Below, piece after piece: positions 1-7,583 of a stretch of DNA of 64,000 bases. The translations under genes were made by a program, and so were the position numbers. The notes under the pieces are model-generated. The model had not been told where the DNA came from, made no database searches, and saw only the letters and a list, made by a program, of their open reading frames with translations. Every line of letters begins with the position of its first letter. Position 1 is the stretch's first letter. Source of the DNA: an uncultured Alphaproteobacteria bacterium (lineage in GTDB: Bacteria > Pseudomonadota > Alphaproteobacteria > RF32 > CAG-239); NCBI GenBank assembly GCA_944390885.1, contig CALXRP010000001.1:110906-174905 (forward strand). The letters are read 5' to 3'.

Positions 1-1923
1 GAAAAATATTATGCAACCGGAAAAGTTCCGGGCGGTTTTATGAAACGCGAAGGAAAACCCAGCGAACGCGAGGTTTTGATTTCTCGTCTGATCGACCGTC
101 CGATCCGTCCGCTGTTTCCGGATGCTTTTAAAAACGAAGTTCAGATTATCTGCACGGTTTTGAGCTATGACCAGGAAACGGATTCTGATATTGTTGCTAT
201 GGTTGCCGCTTCGGCCGCGCTGGCTGTTTCCGGTATTCCTTTCCTCGGGCCGATCGGCGCTGCCAAAGTCGGATATAAGAACGGACAGTTTATTTTGAAT
301 CCGACGATTGAGCAAATGAAAGATACCGAGCTGGAATTGACGGTTGCCGGCACGTCGGAAGGCGTTTTGATGGTGGAATCCGAGGCTCAGGAATTGTCGG
401 AAGAGACAATGCTGAACGCCGTTATGTTCGGGTTTGACAATTTCCAGCCGGTTATCAAAATGATTAATGAACTCAAAGCAGAGGCCGGCAAAGAGGCTTG
501 GGAAACTCCTATTTTTCCGCCGGAATTTGATGCTTTGTATGAAAGAATCGAAAAAGAATTTCGCGGTAAATTTGAAGAAGCTTTCAAAGAGACTGATAAA
601 TTGAAACGCGGTACTTTGGTCGGTCAGGCTTCGGAAGAGGTTAAAGCGACGATTGATCCGGAAAACGAGCTGGAAATGCGTTATGTCGGCGATGCCATTG
701 AAAAACTGATGCACAGAGTTGTTCGTGAAAAGGTTTTGACAACCGGACACCGGATTGACGGCCGCGATACCAAGACCGTTCGTCCGATTCAGTGCGAAAT
801 TGATGTTTTGCCGAAAACGCATGGTTCTGCTTTGTTTACGCGCGGCGAAACTCAGGCTTTGGTTGTAACGACGTTGGGTACGGGCGAAGATGCTCAGATT
901 GTTGACGGTCTGATGAACGAGTATAAAGAAGACTTTATGCTGAACTATAATTTCCCGCCGTTTTCTGTTGGCGAATGCGGTCGTCTGGGCAGCCCGGGAC
1001 GTCGTGAAATCGGTCATGGCAAACTGGCTTGGCGCGCCATTCATCCGATGATGCCGAAAAACAAGGATACTTTCCCTTATACAATCCGCGTGGTTTCCGA
1101 GATTATGGAATCGAACGGTTCTTCTTCAATGGCGACGGTTTGCGGTTCAACGCTGTCTTTGATGGCGGCAGGCGTACCGATGACCAAACCGGTGGCCGGT
1201 ATTGCCATGGGGCTGATTAAAGAAGATGATGGACGTTTTTGCGTTTTGACGGATATTCTCGGTGATGAAGACCATCTCGGCGATATGGACTTTAAGGTTG
1301 CCGGTACAAAAGACGGTGTAACCGCTTTGCAGATGGATATTAAAATTACATCCATTACCAAAGAGATTATGCAAACGGCTTTGGCTCAGGCTCATGAAGG
1401 CAGAATCCATATTCTGGGTGAGATGGCAAAAGCGATTGCCGAACCGCGTCCGAATGTTTCGCCGTTAGCGCCGGGAATTATTGCCATTAAGATTCCGGTT
1501 GATAAAATCCGTGAAGTTATCGGTTCCGGCGGTAAGGTTATTCGTGAAATTGTCGAGAAGACCAATACCAAGATTGATATCAGCGATGACGGTATCGTTA
1601 AAATTGCTTCTATGAAGAAAGAAGAGGGCGATGCGGCGCTGGAATGGATTATGGGTATTGTGGCCGAGCCGGAAGAAGGTATGATTTACAAAGGCGTTGT
1701 TACCAAAATTATGGATTTTGGCGCATTTGTTCGTTTCCTCGGCACGACGGAAGGTCTTGTTCACATTTCCGAGATTAAAAACGAGCGTATAGCATCTGTT
1801 TCCGACTTTTATAAGGAAGGCGACACGATGTGGGTTAAATGCCTTGGTATGGACAATCGCGGCAAGATTAAACTTTCTGCGAAGAGGGTGGATCAGGAGA
1901 CTGGTGCCGACCTCGAAAAGTAA
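1..1923 (+). CDS. pnp: Polyribonucleotide nucleotidyltransferase (PNPase), 5' end outside window
   Basis: Phosphorolytic 3'-5' exoribonuclease and degradosome component. The reading frame is open from base 1 (first codons give [13 protein letters not shown]), so about 70 N-terminal residues lie upstream of the window. In order one sees the end of the first RNase PH domain with its [13 protein letters not shown] motif, the helical linker, the second RNase PH domain (around bases 740-1440), a KH domain with its GSGG loop near 1525-1536, and an S1 domain from about 1681 ([16 protein letters not shown]). The protein stops shortly after S1, without the long charged tail some PNPases carry. The TAA stop at 1921-1923 is fused to the left arm of the first unit of a repeat array, which therefore forms the 3' UTR. 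Identity is certain; only the start is missing. Confidence 0.97.
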   Translation, partial: EKYYATGKVPGGFMKREGKPSEREVLISRLIDRPIRPLFPDAFKNEVQIICTVLSYDQETDSDIVAMVAASAALAVSGIPFLGPIGAAKVGYKNGQFILNPTIEQMKDTELELTVAGTSEGVLMVESEAQELSEETMLNAVMFGFDNFQPVIKMINELKAEAGKEAWETPIFPPEFDALYERIEKEFRGKFEEAFKETDKLKRGTLVGQASEEVKATIDPENELEMRYVGDAIEKLMHRVVREKVLTTGHRIDGRDTKTVRPIQCEIDVLPKTHGSALFTRGETQALVVTTLGTGEDAQIVDGLMNEYKEDFMLNYNFPPFSVGECGRLGSPGRREIGHGKLAWRAIHPMMPKNKDTFPYTIRVVSEIMESNGSSSMATVCGSTLSLMAAGVPMTKPVAGIAMGLIKEDDGRFCVLTDILGDEDHLGDMDFKVAGTKDGVTALQMDIKITSITKEIMQTALAQAHEGRIHILGEMAKAIAEPRPNVSPLAPGIIAIKIPVDKIREVIGSGGKVIREIVEKTNTKIDISDDGIVKIASMKKEEGDAALEWIMGIVAEPEEGMIYKGVVTKIMDFGAFVRFLGTTEGLVHISEIKNERIASVSDFYKEGDTMWVKCLGMDNRGKIKLSAKRVDQETGADLEK

Positions 1924-2046
1924 AAACTGCGCTCTGTGGTCACCTAATACAGAAAAAAGAATTTTAGCTAAGTCATGTACCACCACGTACACTCCTGTCG
2001 CTAAAATTCTTTTTTCTTATTATTTGACTCACATATCGCAGTTTTT
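1922..2046 (+). repeat. Palindromic repeat unit A1 (array 1, after pnp)
   Basis: An imperfect palindrome of about 125 bp. Outer arms aaaaactgcg (1922-1931) and cgcagttttt (2037-2046) are exact reverse complements. A 16-bp perfect inner stem pairs aaaaaagaattttagc (1953-1968) with gctaaaattctttttt (2000-2015). The tip is GTAC-caccac-GTAC (1977-1990). The inner stem is followed by a T-rich tract, so it could end transcription in either direction. It begins inside the stop codon of pnp. Near-identical copies follow lptG and hppA. Confidence 0.9.
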
Positions 2047-2053
2047 AAGTGTT

Positions 2054-2160
2054 TTTGAAGGCCGGTCATGCTTGTTTCTTTTCTCCTCGTGTACTTTTTG
2101 TTGTACACGTTGTCGAAAAAAAACGGCACAGCACCGGCCTTTATCAAGCTTTTTAGTGCC
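2054..2160 (+). repeat. Repeat unit C1 (array 1)
   Basis: A second repeat type next to A1. Arms aaggccggt (2058-2066) and accggcctt (2133-2141) pair perfectly, and the tip pairs cgtgtac (2088-2094) with gtacacg (2103-2109) around tttttgtt. A near copy (C2) lies about 227 bp downstream. The GTAC tip resembles that of units A and D although the stems are unrelated in sequence. Confidence 0.8.
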
Positions 2161-2276
2161 TTATGGTCATCTAATACAGATTTAGCGGGTTGGAGAAATG
2201 CTCATGTACCTCTATGTACACTCCGCTTTCTCCACCCTAAAATCTTATTATTCGACTCATTCTCCGCGTTTTTATA
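2161..2276 (+). repeat. Divergent repeat unit A2 (array 1)
   Basis: It keeps the unit A frame (ggtcatctaatacag on the left, cttattattcgactcattctccgcg in parts on the right) and the tip GTAC-ctctat-GTAC. Its inner stem is different: atttag..gggt.ggagaaa (about 2180-2198) pairs with tttctccaccctaaaat (about 2227-2243). The stem sequence has been replaced while pairing is kept. Confidence 0.8.
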
Positions 2277-2284
2277 GCGATCTG

Positions 2285-2390
2285 AGATAAGTGTGTTTAA
2301 CAGTCTTTTCTCCTCGTGTACCTTTTGTTGTACACGTCGTCGAAAAAAAACAGTGCAGCACCGGCCTTTATCAAGCTTTTTAGTGCTCTG
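2285..2390 (+). repeat. Repeat unit C2 (array 1)
   Basis: Near copy of C1 from about 2304 (ttttctcctcgtgtac) to 2386 (ctttttagtgc), with the same tip cgtgtac (2315-2321) / gtacacg (2330-2336). The left arm that pairs aaggccggt in C1 has decayed here, while the right accggccttt is kept. A further ttgttgtacaag remnant follows at about 2408. Confidence 0.75.
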
Positions 2391-2547
2391 AAATTTTAAG
2401 CATTTTTTGTTGTACAAGTCATTTAAGAACAAATTTATTTTTTTAGCGTTTTCTTTTATAAAGAGAAAGCGCTTTTTATTTGACTTTTTTTGCTTTTTGT
2501 CTAAAATATCTTTGAAATTTTTATTATTAATTTTAAACAAATTACAT

Positions 2548-3039
2548 ATGGATACTTTGTTTTTGTTATTATTGTCGGGATTAACAATTTTGACGGCAGC
2601 TAATATCGTTGGCTGTGTTTTGTTGGTTAAGCGGTATTTTGTTATAAGCAGCAGTATGTTTGGCAAAATTTCTTTGTTAATGTTTGCTTTGGTGTTTTTG
2701 GTCCTTACCTGTTATATTTTTTTGTTAAGAGCCAAACCGGAAGCAAATTTTGTTCTTTTGTCTTTTTTGTTTCTGTTCTTTTTTACAACGGTTGTAAATT
2801 TTTTTATTTTGATGTTGAAAATGATCGACAGGGATAAAATTTATGATTTTGAACTAAAATATATTAAGAAAGGCTGGGCATGCGGTTTTATTTCTATTCC
2901 GGTCGGACCATTCAGGTTCTGGACGTTTGATGTGAAAATTTCCGAAAAGGAATATTTTCAGAAAGAGGGGCTTTATACCCGGGTAAAAATTAGAATGACA
3001 AACGTTTTTAACGGTTGTTCCGTCGCTGAAATTGTTTAA
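2548..3039 (+). CDS. Hypothetical multi-pass membrane protein
   Basis: A 163-residue protein with about three hydrophobic segments in its first 110 residues and a soluble C-terminal part (about 115-163) containing the run GPFRFWTF. I do not recognise a family. The frame is open further upstream, into AT-rich sequence next to the repeat array, but that extension is low-complexity Phe/Leu/Lys and unlikely to be translated, so I start at the ATG in acatatgg. No clear Shine-Dalgarno sequence is visible. A membrane protein of similar layout (transmembrane N-half, soluble C-half) follows after 19 bp, so the two probably form one unit. Base use is more AT-rich than in the housekeeping genes nearby. 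Confidence 0.55.
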   Translation: MDTLFLLLLSGLTILTAANIVGCVLLVKRYFVISSSMFGKISLLMFALVFLVLTCYIFLLRAKPEANFVLLSFLFLFFFTTVVNFFILMLKMIDRDKIYDFELKYIKKGWACGFISIPVGPFRFWTFDVKISEKEYFQKEGLYTRVKIRMTNVFNGCSVAEIV

Positions 3040-3058
3040 TTTTTTAAATTGTTAGATC

Positions 3059-3544
3059 ATGGAAAATAATTTTGATTGGTTATCAATTCTGATGTTGGCA
3101 TTGCCGATTCTTATCTTTTTTATGATATCGGTTTTATGGGAAATTCGTTTTGTCATCAGTGAAGATGATTATACTTTATGGATGCCTGTAATTGGTTTGT
3201 TTTTAATCGTTCCTGTTTTTATAGATATCTATAAGTTTTTTATGTTTTCTGATGTCGGATTTTTGTTTGCCGGCTCTGCAATTTTGTTGGTTTTGGCATA
3301 TGTATTGCTTTTAAGGATTTTCAAATTTAAGCTTTTGGATTGGGGAAAAGTTTATTTGTTTGAGCCTGACGGGTATGGTATAGATTGTCTTTCCGGTAAT
3401 TTGGCAGAGGGAAATTTTAAGTTTCGAGCTATTTTGGAAAATGTTTCGCATCCGGAAAACGCTCGAGGAAAGCTTTTTTCCGTGAAAATAAAAAAAATAG
3501 ATGTTTTTGGCTTTTTTCCGGTTGTACTGGAAACAGCTGTTTGA
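3059..3544 (+). CDS. Hypothetical membrane protein
   Basis: A 161-residue protein with three predicted transmembrane stretches (about 9-29, 41-60 and 68-88) followed by a soluble domain of about 70 residues. Topology and size match the gene just upstream, which suggests an old duplication, but I see no extended identity between them. It starts at an ATG with little Shine-Dalgarno signal and ends in TGA directly against a strong terminator, so it is the last gene of this unit. AT-rich, no known family recognised. Confidence 0.6.
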   Translation: MENNFDWLSILMLALPILIFFMISVLWEIRFVISEDDYTLWMPVIGLFLIVPVFIDIYKFFMFSDVGFLFAGSAILLVLAYVLLLRIFKFKLLDWGKVYLFEPDGYGIDCLSGNLAEGNFKFRAILENVSHPENARGKLFSVKIKKIDVFGFFPVVLETAV

Positions 3545-3577
3545 AAAAAATGCCCGATTCTAAATCGGGCATTTTTT
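3544..3577 (+). terminator. Intrinsic terminator after the two membrane-protein genes
   Basis: A near-perfect stem pairs aaaaaatgcccgatt with aatcgggcatttttt, ending in a T run. It starts inside the stop codon of the upstream gene. Confidence 0.9.
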
Positions 3578-4169
3578 GTGTCGATTCCAAATATATTTTT
3601 GGATTCGTAAAGTAATTTTTAATCAAAATGAATCTGAAAATCAGCGAATCGAAAAATTTTTTTTGTTTCTTTTTAATCTTATCTTTTGTGTTAAATCAAA
3701 TAGTTATATCAAAATCGAATCGAAAACGAATCCGGCTGTTAATAAAAATTTAAATCTTAATATTTAGGCTTGGCAAGTGAAAAGGTATCATTATTTAAAT
3801 TAAAAACATATATTATGGAAGCATTATTAGGTGGAAAAAGATAGATAAGCCGGCAGGAATGTCAAGAATGGCTATCCGGCAAAGTATTGTTTTAAGGCAG
3901 GTTGATCCCCTGTTTTGAGACAAGGTGTGTAATATATAGAGAGAGTTTGTCTGCAATAGTTTTTTATTTCAGACTTGTGTCTTTCCTCTCGATAGGTTTG
4001 GAAAAAAGAATAAATACCGTGGGTTATTCAGTTTTTCCAAAGTGATGGATTCTATTTGGAATTCTGCTTAATTATTATGCTTTTATGTAATATGTTTTGT
4101 CAAACTGAGTCTCGTATTCTGTTGTTTACGAGCGATGGTACATTTATGAATTTTAGGCTTAAGATTGAG
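3578..4169. other. Gene-poor AT-rich stretch with several hairpins; possible unknown RNA
   Basis: About 590 bp with no convincing ORF. It ends at a strong terminator, and hairpins lie in the second half: gccgg...ccggc at about 3849-3880, gagag...gtctg / cagac...ctctc at about 3938-3998, a long stem tttggaaaaa.gaataa / ttattc..tttttccaaa at about 4007-4042, and ctcgta/tacgag at about 4112-4132. Terminator plus upstream hairpins without an ORF suggests a non-coding transcript on the plus strand. I looked for tmRNA, RNase P, SRP and 6S hallmarks and found none. A nine-codon ORF at 3814 is probably chance. Confidence 0.35.
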
Positions 4170-4210
4170 AAAAAAAGGTTCTTAAAGGCGCAGAAGAACC
4201 TTTTTTTATA
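4170..4210 (+). terminator. Strong intrinsic terminator with no gene directly upstream
   Basis: A 14-bp perfect stem (aaaaaaaggttctt at 4170-4183, aagaaccttttttt at 4194-4207) ends in a T run. It must end a transcript that is not an obvious protein gene. Confidence 0.85.
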
Positions 4211-4219
4211 TTTAAATTC

Positions 4220-4247
4220 TTGACTTTACGGCATTTTGTTTTACACT
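4220..4247 (+). promoter_or_regulatory. Sigma70-like promoter for the small-protein pair
   Basis: TTGACT (4220-4225), a 16-bp spacer, and TACACT (4242-4247). The predicted start is about 30 bp before the ATG at 4283. Confidence 0.5.
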
Positions 4248-4282
4248 TTGTTTTAGTTTAATAATTATTAATTTTTTAGCTT

Positions 4283-4435
4283 ATGACAGGATTAATCTGG
4301 GGCGTTATTATTTTTTGCCTGGTTGTTTTTATTTTATTCGCTTATGCCGTTTATCGGACGGATGTTTGGCGGATATATGATGCAGAACATGGTTTGAATG
4401 AAGAAAAAGAAACTAAAAACACAGAAGACGTATGA
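4283..4435 (+). CDS. Small single-pass membrane protein (50 aa)
   Basis: A 50-residue protein with one transmembrane helix (about residues 3-23, starting GLIWGVIIF) and a charged cytoplasmic tail rich in Glu and Lys. Its TGA overlaps the start of the next small gene (ATGA), which is typical of a translationally coupled pair. A promoter-like sequence lies upstream and a terminator follows the second gene, so the pair is an independent unit. It resembles in layout another small protein at 38962-39096 (GLIW near the start of the helix, AY and a Tyr after it). The function is unknown; subunits of respiratory complexes are often this small, but nothing here shows that. Confidence 0.65.
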   Translation: MTGLIWGVIIFCLVVFILFAYAVYRTDVWRIYDAEHGLNEEKETKNTEDV

Positions 4436-4569
4436 AAGTGCTAGTTTTTTTGGTCGGCAGTGCTTTTGTTTTGCTGCTGATTGTCGGCGCTTACTCTTTT
4501 TATAGGGGGGTGCGTCGGATATTCGGAAGAAAGTCTGATGATTATTTCGATAAAAGTACGGAATATTGA
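4432..4569 (+). CDS. Small single-pass membrane protein (45 aa), coupled to upstream gene
   Basis: A 45-residue protein with one N-terminal transmembrane helix (about residues 3-24) and a basic then acidic tail (GVRRIFGRKSDDYFDKSTEY). Its ATG overlaps the TGA of the preceding small membrane-protein gene by 4 nt, and a strong terminator follows 14 bp after its stop. The tight coupling argues that both are really translated and act together, perhaps as partners in a membrane complex. No family recognised. Confidence 0.6.
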   Translation: MKVLVFLVGSAFVLLLIVGAYSFYRGVRRIFGRKSDDYFDKSTEY

Positions 4570-4582
4570 TTCAGTTTTTTGT

Positions 4583-4614
4583 AAGGCTGCAGATTTTTCT
4601 GCGGCCTTTTTTTT
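4583..4614 (+). terminator. Intrinsic terminator of the small-protein pair
   Basis: Stem aaggctgcag / ctgcggcctt (one G-T pair) around attttt, followed by eight T. Confidence 0.9.
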
Positions 4615-4728
4615 GAAAAAACTCCTTGAAAAATAAAAATAATTGTTGTACAAAAGGCTGTCTGTCGGGAGCACCCCTGGAGGCCCCGCAGAAGATATAA
4701 TCAATTTTATTTTTTGAGGATTTTTGAA

Positions 4729-5016
4729 ATGGAAATTACTTTTAATGCGCAAAAGCGTGAGAAAGCAGGTAAGGGGGCAGCTCGTGCATGTCGTCGTGAG
4801 GGCCGTATTCCTGCCGTTATTTATGGCGGAAAAAAAGAGCCGGTTATGATTAGTCTGCATCCGGTTGAGCTTGAAAAAGCTTTGAATACTGCCGGATTTT
4901 ACAAGGCTGACATCAAAATCGTGCTTGACGGCAAAACAATTTCAGCCGTTTGCCAGGATGTTCAATTCCATCCGGTTTCCGATATGCCGATTCACGTTGA
5001 TTTCCTTCGTAAATAG
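4729..5016 (+). CDS. rplY: 50S ribosomal protein bL25, short form
   Basis: Binds 5S rRNA in the large ribosomal subunit. The 95-residue product starts MEITFNAQKREKAGKGAAR and carries the bL25 core, including the GRIPAVIYGG segment and an ending in HVDFLRK. Only the 5S-binding domain is present, as in E. coli L25 (94 residues). The roughly 100-residue C-terminal CTC/TL5 domain common in alphaproteobacterial L25 is absent. I chose ATG 4729 because GAGGA at 4716-4720 is well spaced; a TTG in frame at 4714 is less likely. A GC-rich patch at about 4660-4693 in the leader stands out from AT-rich surroundings and could fold. A terminator separates it from pth. Confidence 0.93.
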   Translation: MEITFNAQKREKAGKGAARACRREGRIPAVIYGGKKEPVMISLHPVELEKALNTAGFYKADIKIVLDGKTISAVCQDVQFHPVSDMPIHVDFLRK

Positions 5017-5072
5017 TTTTATTTTGAATTGATATTCAATTTATTGCTATTTTGAAGACGTTTTTATAAAAT

Positions 5073-5101
5073 AAAGGGAGTTTGACTGACTCCCTTTTTT
5101 T
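5073..5101 (+). terminator. Terminator between rplY and pth
   Basis: Stem aaagggagt / actcccttt around a short loop, followed by seven T. It lies only 14 bp before the pth start. Confidence 0.85.
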
Positions 5102-5114
5102 GAAGGATGCTATA

Positions 5115-5690
5115 ATGTTTCTGATTGTCGGTTTGGGAAATCCGGGAGCGGAATATGCGGAAACCCGTCACAACGTTGGGTTTGCCGCAGTTGATGTGCT
5201 TTGGAAAAAATATGGTTTTTCGCCTTTTAAATCTAAGTTTGACGGGTTGATTGCCGAAGGAAAAATTGCCGGAGAGAAAGTTTTTTTGCTTAAGCCGCAG
5301 ACTTATATGAATCTTTCGGGAAATTCGGTAGTTAAGGCGGCAAATTTTTATAAAATTTTGCCGCAGAATATTGTTGTAATTCATGATGATATGGATTTGC
5401 AACCCGGGCAGATAAAGGTTAAAACCGGCGGCGGGGCCGGCGGACATAACGGTTTGAAGTCAATTGACGCTGCCATTACGCCGGAATATCATCGTATTCG
5501 TATCGGTGTCGGGCATCCGGCAGGGAAAGGCGAAGCTGTTGTGAACCATGTTTTGAGCCGTTTTTCAAAGACAGATGCCGAATTGGTCGGTGATGTAATT
5601 GCCTTGGCAGCCGATACTATTGATATATTGTTGAAAGAAGGTATGGCTGCTTATTCAAACAAAATTGGGATTTTGCGAAAAGCAAAATAA
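5115..5690 (+). CDS. pth: Peptidyl-tRNA hydrolase
   Basis: Releases tRNA from peptidyl-tRNA that has dropped off ribosomes. The 191-residue product has every family landmark: Asn9 in GLGNPG, catalytic His19 in RHNVGF, Asn66 in MNLSG, Asp92 in HDDMDL, and the GGGAGGHNGLKS loop. Start ATG 5115 has AAGGA seven bases upstream; in-frame codons from 5082 run through the preceding terminator and are unlikely to be used. The rplY-pth-ychF order is a common bacterial arrangement. A terminator stands between rplY and pth and a hairpin between pth and ychF, so expression of the three is probably tuned separately. Confidence 0.97.
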   Translation: MFLIVGLGNPGAEYAETRHNVGFAAVDVLWKKYGFSPFKSKFDGLIAEGKIAGEKVFLLKPQTYMNLSGNSVVKAANFYKILPQNIVVIHDDMDLQPGQIKVKTGGGAGGHNGLKSIDAAITPEYHRIRIGVGHPAGKGEAVVNHVLSRFSKTDAELVGDVIALAADTIDILLKEGMAAYSNKIGILRKAK

Positions 5691-5724
5691 AATACTCCTT
5701 GAAAAAACTTTATTTTTCGGCTAA

Positions 5725-5765
5725 AACTCTCCTCAACTTTATAAATATATTTGAGGAGTTTTTTT
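5725..5765 (+). promoter_or_regulatory. Hairpin with T run that contains the ychF ribosome-binding site
   Basis: ctcctcaa (5729-5736) pairs perfectly with ttgaggag (5751-5758), and seven T run up to the ATG at 5766. The 3' arm contains the ychF Shine-Dalgarno GAGGAG, so the same hairpin could end the pth transcript and, in longer transcripts, hide the RBS. Confidence 0.7.
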
Positions 5766-6878
5766 ATGGGATTTAATTGTGGTATCGTTGGTTTGCCGAA
5801 TGTCGGAAAATCGACTTTGTTTAATGCTTTGACTCAGACGATTGCCGCGCAGGCCGCAAATTTTCCCTTTTGCACGATAGAGCCGAATACCGGCCGGGTT
5901 GCCGTTCCGGATGAGCGATTGGATGCTTTGTGCAAAATCGTGAACCCGAAAAACGTGGTGCCGACGCAGTTGGAGTTTGTTGATATTGCCGGTTTGGTTA
6001 AAGGTGCTTCCAAAGGCGAGGGGCTTGGAAACCAGTTTTTGGCCAATATTCGTGAGACCGATGCCATTATTCATGTTTTGCGGTGTTTTGATGATGACAA
6101 TATTACCCATGTCGAGGGTTCGGTAGATCCGATCCGCGATGCGGAGATTGTGGAAACGGAGTTGATGATTGCCGATTTGGAATCTCTGGAAAAGCGTTTT
6201 GATCAGTTAGAAAAAAAGGCCAAAACCGGCGGAGACAAAGAAGCTCAGCTCAGGGTTTCGGTTATGAAACCGGTGATTGAGGCCTTGCGGCAGGGAAAAC
6301 CGGCCAGGACAGCTGCGCCTGATCCGGCGGAGAAAGATGCTTATAAACAATATAAAATGCTGCAGCTTCTAACTTCCAAGCCGGTATTGTATGTTTGCAA
6401 CGTGGATGAGGCTTCGGCAGCTTCCGGTAATAAATATTCTGATTTGGTTATGAAAAAAGCCGAAGCTGAAAAAGCTCAAGCGGTTATTATTTCGGCAGAA
6501 ATTGAATCAGAAGTCGCTCAGCTGGAGACGGAAGAAGAGAAAAAAGAGTTTTTGGAGTCTTTAGGTTTGGAAGAATCAGGTTTGTCTAAGATTATCAAAG
6601 CCGGTTACAAACTTTTGGGGTTGGAAACTTATTTTACCGCGGGGCCGAAAGAGGTACGGGCCTGGACTTTTCTTAAAGGTTCAAAAGCGCCACAATGTGC
6701 CGGGATTATCCATTCCGATTTTGAACGCGGCTTCATTCGGGCAGAAACGATTTCTTATGATGATTTTATCAAATATAACGGTGAGCAAGGATGCAAAGAA
6801 GCCGGAAAAATGCGTTCCGAAGGCAAGGATTATGTGGTTCAGGACGGCGATTTGCTGAATTTTTTGTTTAATGTATAA
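5766..6878 (+). CDS. ychF: Redox/ribosome-associated ATPase YchF (OLA1 family)
   Basis: An Obg-superfamily P-loop protein that binds ATP rather than GTP and associates with ribosomes. The 370-residue product has the P-loop GLPNVGKS (9-16), a G3 motif DIAGLVKG, NVDE in place of the GTP-specifying NKxD (the mark of YchF), a helical coiled-coil domain, and a C-terminal TGS domain that ends QDGDLLNFLFNV. ATG 5766 is chosen because GAGGAG precedes it by seven bases; the TTG at 5751 lies within the hairpin. A terminator follows. Confidence 0.97.
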   Translation: MGFNCGIVGLPNVGKSTLFNALTQTIAAQAANFPFCTIEPNTGRVAVPDERLDALCKIVNPKNVVPTQLEFVDIAGLVKGASKGEGLGNQFLANIRETDAIIHVLRCFDDDNITHVEGSVDPIRDAEIVETELMIADLESLEKRFDQLEKKAKTGGDKEAQLRVSVMKPVIEALRQGKPARTAAPDPAEKDAYKQYKMLQLLTSKPVLYVCNVDEASAASGNKYSDLVMKKAEAEKAQAVIISAEIESEVAQLETEEEKKEFLESLGLEESGLSKIIKAGYKLLGLETYFTAGPKEVRAWTFLKGSKAPQCAGIIHSDFERGFIRAETISYDDFIKYNGEQGCKEAGKMRSEGKDYVVQDGDLLNFLFNV

Positions 6879-6894
6879 AATATTTTGGAGAGAA

Positions 6895-6926
6895 AGCCCG
6901 GATTTTTTTATATTCCGGGCTTTTTG
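6895..6926 (+). terminator. Terminator after ychF
   Basis: Stem agcccgga / tccgggct followed by a T run. Confidence 0.85.
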
Positions 6927-7015
6927 ACATATTGACAAAATTTTTCATCCGATGTATATTGCCCGGTAGAGATTGTATTATTAGAATGTTAAATATTAAA
7001 AAAAATTATTATTGT

Positions 7016-7474
7016 ATGAGAACAAAAGAACAGATTGAAGAATTGGTTGTTTCTGCTTTTGGAGAATTTGCTAGTAAAAAAGCGAATTTAACGACGGTAA
7101 TAAGCTGGCAAAGAAGAGATTTTTTTGTTAAAAGGCTGCGAGTGATTTTTAATGATTTGCGGTTGCCTTATTCTTTGAGAGCCAATAATTTGAAAGAATT
7201 TTCGGAAGCTGTTTTTGCCGAACAGCTTAAGAAACAAGAATTTTTTGAGAAAGTTCGATGCAGAATTAACGAGATTGCCAAAAAAAATTATGCTTCAGAT
7301 AGTGTAATTTTGGAAGGGGAAGAAGTAAATTCTTTGAATTTCTTCTTTGATTTTTCAAAGATTCTTAATCCGTTGATTAAGGAATTCAAGTATTCGACCG
7401 ATTATTCGGTTATGCGCCAGTGTCGGACGCCGTATCAGTTGGCTGATATGTTTTATCGCCGCGGGCGTTTTTGA
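7016..7474 (+). CDS. Hypothetical soluble protein (152 aa)
   Basis: A mostly helical, charged protein of 152 residues starting MRTKEQIEELVV, without signal peptide or membrane segments. I see no known motif. The frame is open back to 6932 but that stretch is AT-rich and follows a terminator directly; ATG 7016 is the first start after which the composition looks coding, though no good Shine-Dalgarno is visible. A strong terminator follows the gene, so it is monocistronic, between ychF and trmL. Confidence 0.55.
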   Translation: MRTKEQIEELVVSAFGEFASKKANLTTVISWQRRDFFVKRLRVIFNDLRLPYSLRANNLKEFSEAVFAEQLKKQEFFEKVRCRINEIAKKNYASDSVILEGEEVNSLNFFFDFSKILNPLIKEFKYSTDYSVMRQCRTPYQLADMFYRRGRF

Positions 7475-7490
7475 AAAAATTTTGCAAGAG

Positions 7491-7524
7491 AGCAGGCTGC
7501 TTTTATTGGCAGCTTGCTTTTTTT
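7491..7524 (+). terminator. Terminator of the 152-aa hypothetical gene
   Basis: Stem agcaggctgc (7491-7500) / gcagcttgct (7509-7518) with one G-T pair, then seven T. Confidence 0.9.
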
Positions 7525-7583
7525 GTTGCCTTGCGGCGGCTTTTGTTGTAGCTAGGATTATGTTTATTTTAAGGAGGTTTGCT

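Noticed and set aside
1029..1410. ORFs of 60-95 codons on either strand inside pnp, and similar ORFs within ychF, hslU, leuS, dnaB and hppA
   Set aside because: Shadows of strongly coding genes, without ribosome-binding sites or recognisable content.
1465..1992. Minus-strand ORF starting in unit A1 with the text VHDLAKILFSVLGDHRA; similar ORF starts occur at 27705 and 63740
   Set aside because: The shared N-terminus is simply the repeat unit read on the other strand, and the rest is antisense to pnp, lptG and hppA. No ribosome-binding site and no independent coding signal.
1844..2277. Plus-strand ORFs running from the pnp end through repeat array 1
   Set aside because: They read through palindromic repeats in low-complexity frames; the repeats have non-coding covariation across all frames.
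1922..2390. CRISPR array or integron attC series
   Set aside because: Units are long palindromes with no short direct repeats and unique spacers, and no cas or integrase gene is nearby. Integron RYYYAAC/GTTRRRY boxes are absent.
3814..3843. Nine-codon ORF (MEALLGGKR)
   Set aside because: Too short, weak initiation context, no downstream gene in operon that it could control.
3578..4210. tmRNA, RNase P RNA, SRP RNA or 6S RNA
   Set aside because: No T arm with CCA, no RNase P core, no SRP tetraloop pattern; 6S cannot be excluded but its central bubble is not evident.
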